Part shown: piece after piece, positions 10,916 to 23,597 of the stretch
How the letters are laid out: each line of letters begins with the position of its first letter
Numbering within the stretch: position 1 is the stretch's first letter
Translations under genes and position numbers: made by a program
Source of the DNA: Varanus komodoensis
Taxonomy: Eukaryota > Chordata > Lepidosauria > Squamata > Varanidae
Reading direction: 5' to 3'
Assembly: GCF_004798865.1 (NCBI RefSeq)
Contig: NW_025335661.1
Location: 3,753,177 to 3,817,176, forward strand
DNA length: 64,000 bases
The notes under the pieces: model-generated
Told to the model about the DNA's origin: nothing
Databases searched by the model: none
What the model saw: the letters and a program-made list of their open reading frames with translations, nothing else

Positions 10916-12586
10916 CAAAATTAAATGAAGCCATTTATTCATTTATAGATCTATATCTGTTGGCTAACAGTTTTATTCTAGTTTTGCTATGACAAAAACG
11001 AAACAAGACTCATTTTGCCATGAACCTATTTCTGGATAGATACAGCAATTCAAGAACTAGTGCAGGCACAAAGGTTTGCTACAATAACCCTCTAACATGC
11101 AGGTGAGTGAGCCACAAACTGCATACAGCCAGCAGAGACCTTCTGTGCAGATCCCACAGTTACCCAAGTCATTACAAAATTGCCCCTCCACATCACTAAA
11201 TGTAAGTCCACTGCTCAGATTTTTGGCAAGCTGGGGAGAGCACAGTGGTGAAATGGAGAATGTCTCTTGGAGCAAGTCATGTCTGCGCATGCTCCTCTCT
11301 CTCACATTTGCACTCTTCACAGCCCACCAATACCTGTGGCAGACAGTGTGAGTTGTTTTGATGTTTAAATCTGAACCTGGTGAGGGTTAGCCCTTCCATC
11401 CTCATGACTGTGTGTGCTGCAGTGTGTGAAAAGTGTAGGGTGGGTGGGAGGACCTTGTATATGGGTATGTAACAGAGAGAATGCACAAAGGCTATAGAAA
11501 GATTGTTTGTGACTGTATAGGTGAATGGGGAAAGACTTTGCTTATGTTTGTGTATAATGGGATTGAGAAGGATTCTGGCCCTTGCTAGGTCCATTGCCCC
11601 CTTGGCCACTTCTGGTGCAAGGTCTGACTCCTAATGTCAAATGAAGCTTTCAGAGGAAAACGAAATAAATCAATAAATAGCCAACTCCTGCTATAGTGAT
11701 CTTAAAACCATAGATAACATCCTTTTGAACTGTGAAAAGATCAGAGGCTCCTGACAGGAAACCTTAGTTATGCCAAATAATCCCTGCTAAAATGTGAATA
11801 GTCTCACTCATAGGAAGTATATGGAGCAAAACTGTATGAAACCAAGGAATTAAACTATTGAATATAGAACCTCCAAACCTAAATACTGGCTCTAGAGAGC
11901 ATGCCAGCATTTCACAGGCATTCACTGATCAATACTGAAATAGCATTTTTGGTTTTGGTTTTTCCCCCCTGCTTTCTTCCTTCCTTCTCTCCACAATCTA
12001 ACAGTGCTGAAATGCAAAGCCTAATCCTTTGCTTTAAATATAGGTCATTCTTCTACACCCTTTTCTCATTTTCTTTTTCTAAGCTGTATGTGCATTTGTT
12101 AGTTTTCAGGTTATTTAAACAGAAACAACAGCAGGAGCAGCAGTATTTCTTGTAGCTGAGATAACCAGTGGAAGAATTTCCTGGCTGGATAGGGCATGCT
12201 GAGGACTGTGAGACTTTTTTCTGTCTAAACATGCACGTACTGTTAAAGTACTACTGTGTTAAATGCATAAGATAGAGATAAAAATTGCGCATACAAAATA
12301 AAGACATTTTCTTGCTTTTTTTATTGAAAACTAGAGCTTATGCCAGTGGCTAATATGTCCCACATTAAAGGAAAAGAAAACACTCTGATAGCCACTGCAT
12401 TTTAACTGTACTTGTGGCATATCAAATGCACTTAAATAGGGTTACATTTGCACATTTGTTTACCACTGACTTAGGAATACCTCATTAAAAATCTTTAAAC
12501 TGGATGCATTTGCTCTTAACATATTGTCTCATAGTATTTCTGTGTAGCAGGAATTTGTTTTATTTTTAATCACATTTTATCATGCA

Positions 12587-12819
12587 CAGTGGTACACTTG
12601 GCTCACGAAATCCGTTCCATGACTCTGGTTGTGACCCAAATTGGTCATGAGCCAAGTCAAATTTCCCCATAAGGTTCAATATAAATAAGGTTAATCTGTT
12701 CTGTAACTATTTTTTTTAATCACAAAAATTTGAAGCAAAGTGACAAAGAACAACAAAGAACACGGCCATCTCCCCGCTTCCAAGCATGATTGCGATCATT
12801 GTGAGCCAAGGTACCACTG
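12587..12819. mobile_element. Mariner/Tc1-like MITE, 233 bp, with TA-type flanks
   Basis: The left terminus is CAGTGGTACACTTGGCTCACGA. The reverse complement of the right terminus is CAGTGGTACCTTGGCTCACAA, so the terminal inverted repeats match over about 20 bp with few differences. The right flank is TA and the left is CA, consistent with a TA target duplication that has since mutated on one side. Inside there is no transposase frame. The body resembles a widespread reptile repeat in which both arms read 'gtacc..gg...cgaa..cgttc'. The copy is complete end to end. The superfamily is inferred from the TA flank only. Confidence 0.7.
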
Positions 12820-12829
12820 TATTCTGAAG

Positions 12830-13440
12830 AAGTGGGAGTTGTGATCTGTGCCAACTCACACTTATAGAATTTATTATCTTTGTGTATGTAATACAGGGGT
12901 ACAGGAATCCCTTGTGTGTCAGCCATATCATAGCCATGCTCACATTTTCAAGTTGTGGAAAAACTGTAAGATAAGCCAAGGAGAATGATGCACTGGCACC
13001 AAACTGTGTCTTGATTTGCATGACATGACACCCCTCTGCAGCATACAAGCCCTGGGCCATTTCCCACAGAGTGGCTTGTTCACAAGCAACAAGCACCTCT
13101 AAGAACCCATAACTTGTTGTTGGAGTCGCTTTGTCCATGATGGGTTCATCTGAACCTGAGAGTCCATTTACACAACAGATGAAGGAAAGCAGTGAGCAAG
13201 TGTCTTGTGTCTTGGCAAAAGCAGCAACCTGCTCTTGCTCCTCCTGCCAAGCATTCCCAGGTACCACCAGTGCCAGCTTCCCCTGAAGTGTCCAAATGGC
13301 ACCTCAGGCCAACTATCACCGGCTGGTGTCCCTCAACATGCTCATGAACTGATTGCCCTTTCCATAGCTTTTTTCCCAGTTTCACCCAGCAGTGGTGATC
13401 TCCATTTTGACAGCCAGTAAAGTCCTGAAGTGGCACATTG
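12830..13440 (-). other. Unidentified GC-richer segment with overlapping antisense open frames
   Basis: On the minus strand a 183-codon frame (13267-12716) runs alongside a 96-codon frame (13436-13146). The block is richer in GC than the neighbouring intron. The frames contain plausible globular sequence such as ACEQATLWEMAQGLYAAEG and WVKLGKKLWKGQSVHEHVEG, but I do not recognise a family. The longer frame runs into the MITE at its low-coordinate end, so that part cannot be a natural protein end. It may be a decayed retrocopy of a host gene, an unrecognised repeat, or chance. No splice-site or polyA evidence was found. Confidence 0.25.
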
Positions 13441-15292
13441 GAGGGACTGTTAGTGGTTGGCTACCCATTTCTTTTTCTTCTTGGGGAAAAAATAGATCCC
13501 AAATGTGCAAAACCATTTTGCTTCCTTAGCTACAATTGCACAGCTTTCAAGGTGTGTAGTTCCATGGGTGCAAGAGTAGGACGCCTTGGCTGGGCAATGT
13601 CCTGGGGCCTACCTGCAGCCAAAATGCATCAGGTACATGTCCTGGGTATTAAGCTAGATAGGGATCTATCTGTAATCTATCATTTATCTGTCTCTTTGCT
13701 CCGCTCTTTCTTGGCAGCTGTAAACGGCTTGCTGTCAAGGAGAAGCAAAGCCTGGGGAATCTTTGCTTATGAAACAGGGTTGGTGAGATGTACATCCCCT
13801 TCATCACAAGAGCCTTATCTTTCCCATTTTTCCCCCTTAACTGTCATCAGTGTTCTGTACATTTTGAATTTTTCACCAAGACTCAGTTACTAAGGAAAGT
13901 GCAAAAGTGCATCCCACTTTATTTTGAGGAAAAAGGAGTTCTGGCAGCTAGCTGCCAAAATTTAGACGTCTTTTTAACCATTCACCTTTTGACAGCTGTT
14001 ATAAGAAAGCAAAGTTTAAAGAGTCTCTATCTAGTGCTTCTAAAGGTCAGTCTCCAGCGTTGGTTCCCCCAAGGATAGCAGGTATCCCTTGGACATTGCC
14101 CAACCATAGCTTCACATTTTGTACACACTGAATTGTGCACCTCTGCAGTTGTTCAAATGTAGCTAAATCTTTTTTTTAAGATCAAAGCATTTGCACACAT
14201 TATGGGAATGAAAAAAAAGTTGGCCATTTTACTTTTTAATGCCTCAAGTTCTTTCCATCCTGTCTATGAAGCTATTTGTGAATTTTGATAAGTTTTTTTT
14301 TTTTATCAAGAGAACAATATTCCCATCCATCCCTTGATATGAAACATAATTAACCAGGCATGGGATTGAGATGTTAGTGTGCAATGGGAGAGAGGTTTAT
14401 TGTATAAATTGCTTCCTTAATATGTGTTGTTGAGCTGCAGCCTTTGTACTGTGACTTTGCTACAGTACAATAGAAATGCATTGCTATTATTATCTTTAAT
14501 TAATGAAAGCTGCTGCAGGAAGCAGAACCTATAATTGCTGCCACTGGGTTTTAGATCACATTGCCATCAGTGCAGGGTTTCAAGGCAAAATGCCAGTGTT
14601 CCCCACATCATGCTTTAACTGGTGCTCTCCATCATAAATTCTCTTTGGTTCTTACTTACAGGGTATCCCTGAAAGAAGCTAAGGAAGCAGTTTTTGTGTC
14701 TATTACAATAATGTACAGCAATGCTTGTGTTTATTAAGTCAGTGGGAAAAACAGAGGAATTACCTGCCTTGGTTCCAGTTTATGAGAGGAAGACCTCTTT
14801 ATGACACACAGTGTCAAATGATATAACTTCTCAAAGGGGCTCTCAGCAAGCTAGCATCAGAAACTGGGGGAAAGGTTAAAATTGCTAAATACTAGTAGTG
14901 TAGGCTAATAAAATAATAGATTTTTCTTCCTTTATTATTTCTAAGCAGGAAAATCAAATGAAGCCTTTGGAATACACAATAGTTACAGTGAACAATAAGA
15001 TACTTTGGTGACATTATTTTCTTATTGGAAAAGAGAATTTTATTGTGATAGTATTTGGCAATGTGGCTAACAAACTTTCTTTTTAACTGCGCAATTTCTT
15101 CCATTCTGACAACGTTTAGATGGTATTTGTAGTTCTTTAGTATCTAGTGATTATTTTGCAAGGCTAGCCAGAAAAGCAAATGAGTTATATGATTTAATAA
15201 TCTAGAGAACCCTTTTTTTCTGCAGACTTCACCAGCCTATCTTTGAAAAAGATAACGTCTCAATTTCATAGCATTCCCCCCAGGAACCAATC

Positions 15293-15298
<6 letters not shown>

Positions 15299-15327
<29 letters not shown>
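15299..15327. repeat. (GT)n microsatellite
   Basis: About 14 uninterrupted TG units, directly visible. Confidence 0.9.
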
Positions 15328-15329
<2 letters not shown>

Positions 15330-15451
15330 AAACTCTTTTCCTCCTGTCAGTATAGCAGTGACATGAGTTAATTACTGTCAGAAGGTTACACTTCAATTTA
15401 CTATAGCTGCAAAGTCATTACTTCCAGTTCAACAAAGCCATTCTGGTATCT

Positions 15452-15526
15452 TAGGTTATAATCCTATGAAGCTCAATGGGACTTCTGAGTAGACATAGGT
15501 TTGCACTTAGAACCATGTTAAAGGGT
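15452..15526 (+). repeat. Short reptile interspersed repeat ('caatgggacttctgagtaga' type)
   Basis: 'aatcctatgaagctcaatgg' followed by 'gacttctgagtagacatagg' is a phrase I recognise as dispersed in squamate genomes. Related pieces occur near 25985-26075 (reverse) and 32235-32300. The class is unknown to me. Confidence 0.45.
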
Positions 15527-15550
15527 TAAATAATTAGCTTGTGTTAGTTC

Positions 15551-15768
15551 TGCAATGGAGAGCCAGTGTGGTGTAGTGGTTAAGAGCATGTGGTTAAGAC
15601 TCAGACGATCTGGGTTCTAGTCCCCACTCAGCCATGGAGCAACTGGGTGGCTTTGGGCCAGTCACAGACTCTCAGCCCAACCTACCTCACAGGGTTGTTG
15701 TTGTGGGGATAAGATGGAGGAGGAGAATGCTATAAGAGAATAATATATATAAATCAATCAATCAATTT
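15551..15768 (+). repeat. Sauria-type tRNA-derived SINE
   Basis: It starts 'gagagccagtgtggtgtagt', then 'ggttaagagcatgtgg', 'tctgggttctagtccccact' (B-box-like) and later 'cctacctcacagggttgttg'. This order is the Sauria SINE consensus: a tRNA-related 5' part with A and B box, a central conserved region, and a tail ending here in AATC repeats. It is on the + strand and full or nearly full length. Sauria SINEs are typical of squamates, which is part of the organism call. Confidence 0.8.
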
Positions 15769-15900
15769 AATAGTGAGTAGCTCTTTTAGGCAATTCCTGT
15801 TAACAAATCAAGGCACATTCATATATAAACAATGGAAGTACTGTCACCCTTTTCCTTTTTCCCTCAGGGTCAAATTCAGTCCATAATGCCTTGCTTTAAA

Positions 15901-16012
15901 ACAGGGCTGGACAACACAGTTTCCATCAGCCCTAACCAACAATATTGATAGTGAGGGATCTTGAGATCAGCTGGCCAAAATGCCTGGAGGGCCACAAGTA
16001 GCCCATTCTTTA
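15901..16012. mobile_element. hAT-like short DNA transposon remnant
   Basis: 'cagggctggacaacacagt' at the left and 'tgcctggagggccacaagta' followed by 'gcccatt' at the right resemble the two ends of a common reptile element that begins 'caggggtgggcaacctgtgg' and ends with the reverse of that phrase. The middle is shortened. A second weak relic of the same kind may lie at 60905-60985. Confidence 0.5.
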
Positions 16013-17739
16013 AAGGAGCAACAGAGATCAGTCACTCATTCTTCTCTTTTTTGATTTTTTTCTGACTGAAAGGTAGCCAGAGTTTTCTCTTCATGTCAGC
16101 CAGTGAGAGTAATAATTCCAAGCTCAAGGAAGCCAGTATGTGTAGCTGCCTCCAATGACTTCAATCAGCTAATTCATAGTACTCTTCTGTCCTACAACTT
16201 TTCATCTGACCACTTTACACACAGCAAAACAACCATGATGGGGGCACTGAGCTAGTGATGGTTTCCATTGTGCCAAAAGGTCATCACTGGGGAGCCTGGT
16301 TGCAGCAGTTGCCAAGGCTAGCTCGGAAAAGGGTTTGCCACTCTGGCCAAGCAGGTTAGTAGCTGCTTCCGGGATACTCAGGTACAGATAACCTAGAATA
16401 AGACAGGTTGTTGCAGTAGCTTGCTGTCCATGAACAAGCCACCTTGCATGAAGTTTTCCTCCAAAGTGGGCTGTCATGTCATGCAAATGGGGACATAAGT
16501 ATTTTACAGAAGGAAAACATAAATACAAATATGCTGCTTTGTCAAAGTACAGTTTATGAATTAAGGCTGTAGTACTGAACATGATGAAGTAAATTCCACT
16601 GAGATCAAGTTCATGCCTGAAGACAGTGAGGAATAAGAGAGAGAAGAATGTAAACTCTCCAATATGCTTACATATGCCCTACCATTTTTAAATATGGTCT
16701 ATTGTTCTTAAATTTTTATATTGTTTATTATTCCTCACAAAATCTCACATCCCTGTTTCCTCTGATGCCCCCAAGTCACATGTAAACCCTTCTTCCCTGG
16801 CTAGATAAATGGAATATGTACTATAAACTTGTTTGCACCCAATTATTAATATGAATTAAAATGCAACCAATTAAAACACATCAGGAAAAAAGAGGGATGT
16901 TTGCATCTTTTTAGCCCACTTATTGCCATCAAGAGAAAACAACCTCTGCACTGTTCTTCAGTCTACTTTCTTGGGTTTCCCATGCTAGACCAGAGTGAAG
17001 TTATCTGGGAATCGGGGAGAGGGGGAGAGAGAGATGTTGCCTATACAGACTTTCCCTGAAATATGACTGAGGGACCCTCCCAGTCTCCTTCCATTTTACT
17101 TCACAAAATCAAACTAACAGAGCAGACCAAACTGGAGGAGTCTCATTTGCCTTCCAGCACAGCAGTATCAAATGTACCCATCTACATGCCAGTTCTAACT
17201 GCAGGAATTTGCAGGGCTTGGATATTGAATGTGAAGCATCTTGGTCTAGACTGGAGCTGTCTAGTGGCAAGAATGATAGTGTATGGGGGCTGAAGAGAAA
17301 GCAACAGCTGCAGTGTGCATGTTGACAGCTTTCCCTTACCTGAGAGGCTTATTTAGAGAGAGAGGAGGAGGCAAAGACAGGATTGCCCTGTTTCTTCATC
17401 CATCCAGACAGGTGGTGGACCCTTCCTCCCTTTTCTTGCTGCTGAACTCCTGTTAAAGAAGCAGCCTTAATATCCTGGCTGCTATCCATGCTTCATTTTT
17501 TCAGCAGCAGAAACACTTTTTCCCCAAATACAAGATATCACAGGAAGTTTACAGAATTGCTGTTTCTTCCATTTTTCTGTTTTGCCTTCCATCTGAAATT
17601 TGGTTCATAACACTGCATGGAAAAGTGGAATGCCTTTTTCTCCAGTAAACAGCAGAAGGGGAGGTAGATGGAACTGACTCTGCACTGAGTCAGTTTTAGT
17701 GGAAATGACGCATTCCTGTTCTCCTGTATTCCTGTCTAC

Positions 17740-18170
17740 ACTTCAGCAAGCAAGTGGGCAGGAAGGGAAGGAATGTTCCTCCTCTTAGAAGGAAATGTGG
17801 CCACTGCCAATCTGGTCATCTCTTGCTCCTCCAGAAGCCGCTTGATGTGCCTTGCTGTGCTCATTGTCGTCATGCAGCTGAGGCAGGACTTGGAGCCAGG
17901 CCAGCTCTGGAAGCAACCAGTCCCCCAGAAGAATGGCTCACATAGCACCCTGCAGCATGTAAGGCTCCGCCAGCTACTCACCAGCTGGCCTGTGCTGAAC
18001 AGGGATCTCTGGAGCCCAAGAAAGCAACCTGGACTAAAGGAACTACTACCAGCAGGAAGGAGGAACAGATGTCTCTACCTACTGCCTCTGAGTGACTTCC
18101 CAACAGTGAAGAGAGGGAGAGGTGGCCCCAACTCAGACAGGTGGCAGACTTAGAGAGGAAATGGCCAGGG
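17740..18170. other. Unidentified GC-richer segment
   Basis: Open frames exist on both strands (126 codons + from 17773; 81 codons - to 17736). The base composition is clearly higher in GC than the surrounding intron. I recognise neither a protein family nor a repeat family. The frames on both strands are typical of chance in GC-rich DNA or of an old retroelement. Confidence 0.2.
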
Positions 18171-21100
18171 GAGGTGCAACCTCTTCAAAGGCTGTGGGCC
18201 CCCAGACTTCCACACTAGTGGACTGTGTAACATTCATGTGCAGTATTCATTTGCTTGTCATAGATTTAATTTTAGAGATTAGTCTATGCAATATAATTCT
18301 TGGTATTTCTGACACTTAAAATTAAGTTTTCAATAGATGAAACAATATGTATTCAACATTTTTTCAGTGTTATTTCCAAAATATAAATAGGGTCATGGGT
18401 TTCTGGTCACTGGTAATGAAATTGCATAGAAATGTGTGTAAAGATATGCACATATATTCTATTGAGTTCAAAGACCTCTGTTTCCATTGTAGATTTTACT
18501 CTGAGTTGGACAAACTGTTAATATTTTGATGACAAGTTTTTTTAAACTTCAAAGCCCATCTGTTTGTCATTTCAAAGTTGACAAAATTGTCGCTCCCTTG
18601 GTTTGTTGCTGTTGTAAGTAACTAAATGGTTGTGAGGTTTGGCTGCATTTCGCTGGGCTCAGGTGGTGCATCAGCATGATGGCTCATCATTAATTTTTAT
18701 GATGCAGGTGGTTTTGTCTTCTTTGCTGGACCTATAAATAAGTTTCAATTGGGCTGTCTCTTTTATTTATGCTTGTTGTCTAGTAGAAGTTGCTCAGATG
18801 AACTCAGAAGTTGCTTCCCACTGACAGACGTGAGCGGAGTCTGTAGTTCCTTGGAAGAGTAATTGTGCAGCTAGGTGTTATTTTGAACTGTAACAGTTCA
18901 TATGCATTTGTCTGTATTGTGGACTTTCTTTTATTAGTGCCAAAAGAGGACTTGGGAATGCTTTCCCAAGGGATGCCACAGTAACCTGCTTGTCCATAAT
19001 AATTAAAAGAAATCCTGTGAATATGTGCAATGCAGCAAGTTACGTGGGTCATCCCCATTTTTAAGTCAATTAGTCACATAAGATGGATGCCAAATATTTG
19101 TTGGCCATGCAATTATCTTATTTGTATAAACAGATGTGGTCCTAAACATACATACCTGTCACTTATAACTGATGTCATGATATTCTGATTTCTCTCCTGG
19201 GACCTTGGGCTCTCTGCAAAGGAAGGACTATTTCAATATCAGCATTTAAATATGTATAATATGTATTAGTGTCATACATGTAGAAAATCTAAAATCTCAA
19301 AAAGAACTGATTCTAGGGGTCATTTTGATGGTATGGTGTAGTGCAGAGTGGAGCTGTGCTGCATTTAATTATAATATGTGGAATCTGTTGTGTATGGCTA
19401 AGTTTCATCACAGTAGTTTCTGACCAGTGGTTACCATTTTCTATGGATCAGCATGATTTCTGTAAATCAGCTCTTTTCCTGTTCAGGTAGACAGGAACTG
19501 TTTTGTGACAGAAACAGAAACTTACACTGTCCATAAGCTTTATCTAAATTCTATCTCTTATCCCCTCAGTCTTTGCCAGATCTGACTTGTGTGTGAAATA
19601 TGTAATAAGAGTGGTAATTTGAGCAATAGATTTAGAAACTAGGTGTTGATTCCTAAAAAGCATGAACAGAACTCTCAGGGTTTTCTGGCTCTGCCTAGCT
19701 GTCCAAATCTGTGTAATCCCCAAAAGTCATTCCTGAAAGTTCAGTTCTGAGATGGGACCCTCTGCAATAGTCTGGGATGGAACACAGACGATAGCACTGG
19801 GACAAGGAAACTTGCAAAATTGGGAGGGATTCTGCTTTAAATGAATGGAAGTGCCTCTCCGCCTTTACAAAATGCTTTTTGAACCAAGTCATTCCTGTTA
19901 AACATGTCTGAAGGTCCTTTCTGGATATCATTCATTCCATTTCGACTACAGTACCTGTAGTATATATTTGCCAGGGCTGAACCTTAGGTAACAATTGGAG
20001 ATAAGCTGGAAAGTAGGAATGAAGCAATGGATGAAGGATGAAGCTGAAGGGTCATAATGTAAAACAAATCAGCAGAACCAAAAAACGAGCCGTAAAGGAA
20101 GTAGGGGTCAGTTTCACAAAAAAGTATGTAGAAGTCAGAAATAAGAAAATTCCAAAGACATGGGAATACATCTGAGATAAGGGAAGACTATAGACAGGTT
20201 AACATGACATGGTAAACAACCTGTGCCATTTTCATGGTGCATGGATTTTTGCCCGAGAGCACTAATCACATGGTTACCTGGGTAGCACAGTTTCTTGAAT
20301 TGCCACCACATCTGGGCAGCCCTTTGTCTGGGCCCAGCGTTAACTCTTCTCCTGCCAGGAAGATCACAAACCATTTTCTGTTACCGTGTGAACCCACCCT
20401 ATGTTGACTGGAAACACTCAACATGATGCAGAATCCAATAGCTAACACAGAAGACAGAAGCAGTACAAGTTTTAAGGGTACTTCACTGGCTAATAGATGT
20501 TGCAGTCTGTAGTTCAATGGCCCATCAGACAGGACAGCCATGCACAGATCCTATTATGATCAGTTTGAGTCTTGTCAAAGCCAGACAATTGTTAACATTT
20601 TCTCAAGTCTACCTTATCTTTTTTCCAGCCTGCACTAATCTCTCTCTCTGAACCTATGTAGTATCAGATGTAATGTTCTTATTCCCATTTTGTATTGTAT
20701 GCCCTTTAATTGAGATGACAGAACCTCAAAGTACACTTTGAAGTCTTTTGAGAACCTCCTAATCATATATTTTACTCCTTCCATGTCATGTTTTCTCTGA
20801 GCATTTAAGAATATGTTAAAATCTGCCTCCCATTCATTTGCATGGCTTTATAATATTTCAAGCACACCATGTCTTTCAGCTAGAAAAAAATAGGAAATTA
20901 TTTTCACCTTGCTAACTCAGAGTATGTCCTGGAAGTCCCTCGGCTATTGTCAGTAGCTGTTGCTTGGGTGAGTTTCAGCTAAATGCTCTCAAGAAGATAA
21001 CATAGTTGGTGGGATCAGAACCCCAACTGGCTTTTTTCAAACCTTGCCATCTTTGTTTATAACTTCTAGGCACTCGGATCACTGTGAAACTCCACATACC

Positions 21101-23364
21101 ATTACTGGAAGAATATCTGAACTTTCGAGCCCATTCAGGACATACCTTTGATTACAGAATAGGTAGACCATATTGGAATCAGTTGACCAGGGAATCCTTC
21201 AACAGGCCTAAACACTGTAAATCAACACAACAGGAGCCAGTTGTGTCTGGTAGTTCTAACTTAATTTCCCTAATTTCTTTAATTTCTTACTTTGTATCTT
21301 CCTAACTTTTACACACCTATTCTCCTTGTGGAAGATCTTATGCACCTTCCATTCTTATTAAAGTAACTGATGACTTCATTGTACCTTTATGCTATTTGAG
21401 GGTGAAGTAACAGTTATATGAGACAAAAAATGCTGCCATAGCTGTCTTTGTAAGCATTTGTGTGAAAACAGAATTCTCCCTAAAAAGTCATGGCATTAAT
21501 TTCAGTTACCATTTTACTTGATCCCTGGATCATTTCCTCATCAATCCCCATATGGGTCCTCCATGCAGCACACTTCCAGTTATTGCATGGTTTTTTTTAG
21601 TTGAAACTAAGTCTAGTCTGTCACCATCCAATCACAACACAATCTTTTCAATACTTGTCATGAGCTGCTGTGTGCCACCCATTGCTTTATTTTTCTTAGC
21701 TGCAAGGACAACCATAATATTTTACCCAGACTTAGAGCAACAGCTTGTCTTTTTCTCAATTCAGTTATCAAGGCCTTCATAGCAACATCTCCATGTTTAC
21801 TTTAAATTCTTTTAGGCATGGGGTGAGGCTGGGAAAACCTTACCAGGGATTCAGAGTGCATGGAAATGAAGAATGCTAGAACTCAAATCTCCACTCCTGC
21901 ACATCTAGAATACTTATAGCATGGAAATCCTATTGGTGCTAATGAGAAATTCCTCAAAGAGATATATCTGTGCAGTTGGGGATGATTGTAGTTTCAACCA
22001 TAGTTTCACCTTCCTGGGTACTACTTTTCCAATAAGGGATTATGTCCCTGCTCCTGTGAAAATCGAGACACATCCACACAACACAGATTTAGTGTAACAT
22101 GTAGGTGGGCTGTAAGATGATGTAAGACAGAAGGGATGGTTGCTAGGGAAATTAATTTTCCCTAGCAAATTTCCTGTGCCTTCTGCTAGAATTCAAATCT
22201 GCTTTAAATGACCTCTAGATGGAGTTATTATAATCCTCTTACATGGGACTTCCTTTGTAGGCAATCAGGAATCCTCATATAGTGCAAAGATTGTCCCTTT
22301 GTTATTAGTGATCTGATCTGTTCTCCCATATATTATTTATTTTAAAATTTCTGTACTAGCAACCCATCTATTTCTAACTTGAATTCAGGGCACACATTTT
22401 GGTCCCAAATGGCCTGTCTTCTATCAGTTCCAGGAAACACCTTTTTCTGTATGAAATTTCCTGAAATTTGAGATCCACAGTTGATGTGCTGCTTAGAATT
22501 CCATTCCATGTGGGGGCAAGTTTGACCTCCACAAGAGGAAAGGTCTTTCCGAAAAGTTTTGTAATGCTTTTGCATAGGAAGTTTACTATCCTTCCAGGTG
22601 CAAGTTAAAACTTTTCAGTGTGTCTTCGCCAGTAGGTTTTATTCAACTGTTTTTTCTGTAGGCTAATGCCTCATTTGTGTTTTAATAAAATTGATTAGTG
22701 TTGTAATGTTGATTTCTGCATATCAATTTGTGAATGTTACTGTGCAATATCAAACTTGCATCAGCAGTACAAAAAATTAAATAATTGAGGAATATGTGCT
22801 AACTTACAAGAATCTACAACCTTTAGGATGCAAAACAGGCACAGATGATTAAAAGGTTGTTTCATGTTGTGCCATACACTATGTAGGTGGTACCATACAA
22901 TCAATAAATAATAATATAATAGCAATGGCAGTAGCCATAGTCTGCAGGTTGTACACCAGAGTTCAGCTCATCCTTGAGGATAAAATGTTTCAAATCACAA
23001 TGCAACAAACATTCCTTTGTTTCCTTTTCAGTTCCTTGCTTTCATATTTTGCATTTTTGACAGAAGGATACCAGTTATTGACTTCATTCTGTATGATTTC
23101 ATGCAGTATAAATGGATGCTTTATTTTCAACAAAACTGTAAACTAATGCTTGTAACAGTGTGTTAACCAGAGCTTTTAAGAAATAATGCAATAATAGCAA
23201 GTTGTTTTATCTAAAAGATTATAAGAATATATGCACCATCTATTTTATGTCAATTATTATTACATAATGTTGCAAAGAAGATGCATAATGAACTATGCTT
23301 GTAGGATATTCTTGTTGATGGTTCTCAGTAGACCTGATTCTCTGGGACCTATTACAGATACATT

Positions 23365-23597
23365 CTTAGTGTTGTTACATTTATGTTCCACAACTTCCTC
23401 TTACAAGGAACCCAGTGAGTTTGCATGGTTCTTCTCCACTTCTCCATTTCATTTTCACAATAACCCTGAGGCTGGAGTGGGCTGAGAGTCCGTGACGGAC
23501 TTAGTCACTCATTGAACTCAAAAGTATGGAGTCTAGAACCTAGGTCTTCAAGTTCCAGTTTAACACTCTAAACACTGCACCCTACTGGCCTTCCTGG
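23365..23597 (-). repeat. Old tRNA-derived SINE, Sauria type
   Basis: Read backwards, the block gives 'tagggtgcagtgtttagagt', 'gaagacctaggttctagact' and 'actctcagcccactccagcc' followed by 'tcagggttattgtg'. These are the A/B-box and central phrases of the Sauria SINE in a diverged form. Confidence 0.6.

Noticed and set aside
15299-15327. Regulatory Z-DNA-type element at the GT run
   Set aside because: Ordinary microsatellite; nothing in the context points to a regulatory role.
16202-16582. 126-codon minus frame as a gene
   Set aside because: No recognisable domain, no splice or promoter context, and no homology to support it.
21060-21305. Possible extra exon after a 'tctag' acceptor-like site near 21068
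   Set aside because: The translation (VKLHIPLLEEYLNF..) does not fit calsyntenin, and the flanking CLSTN2 exons already join in phase without it.
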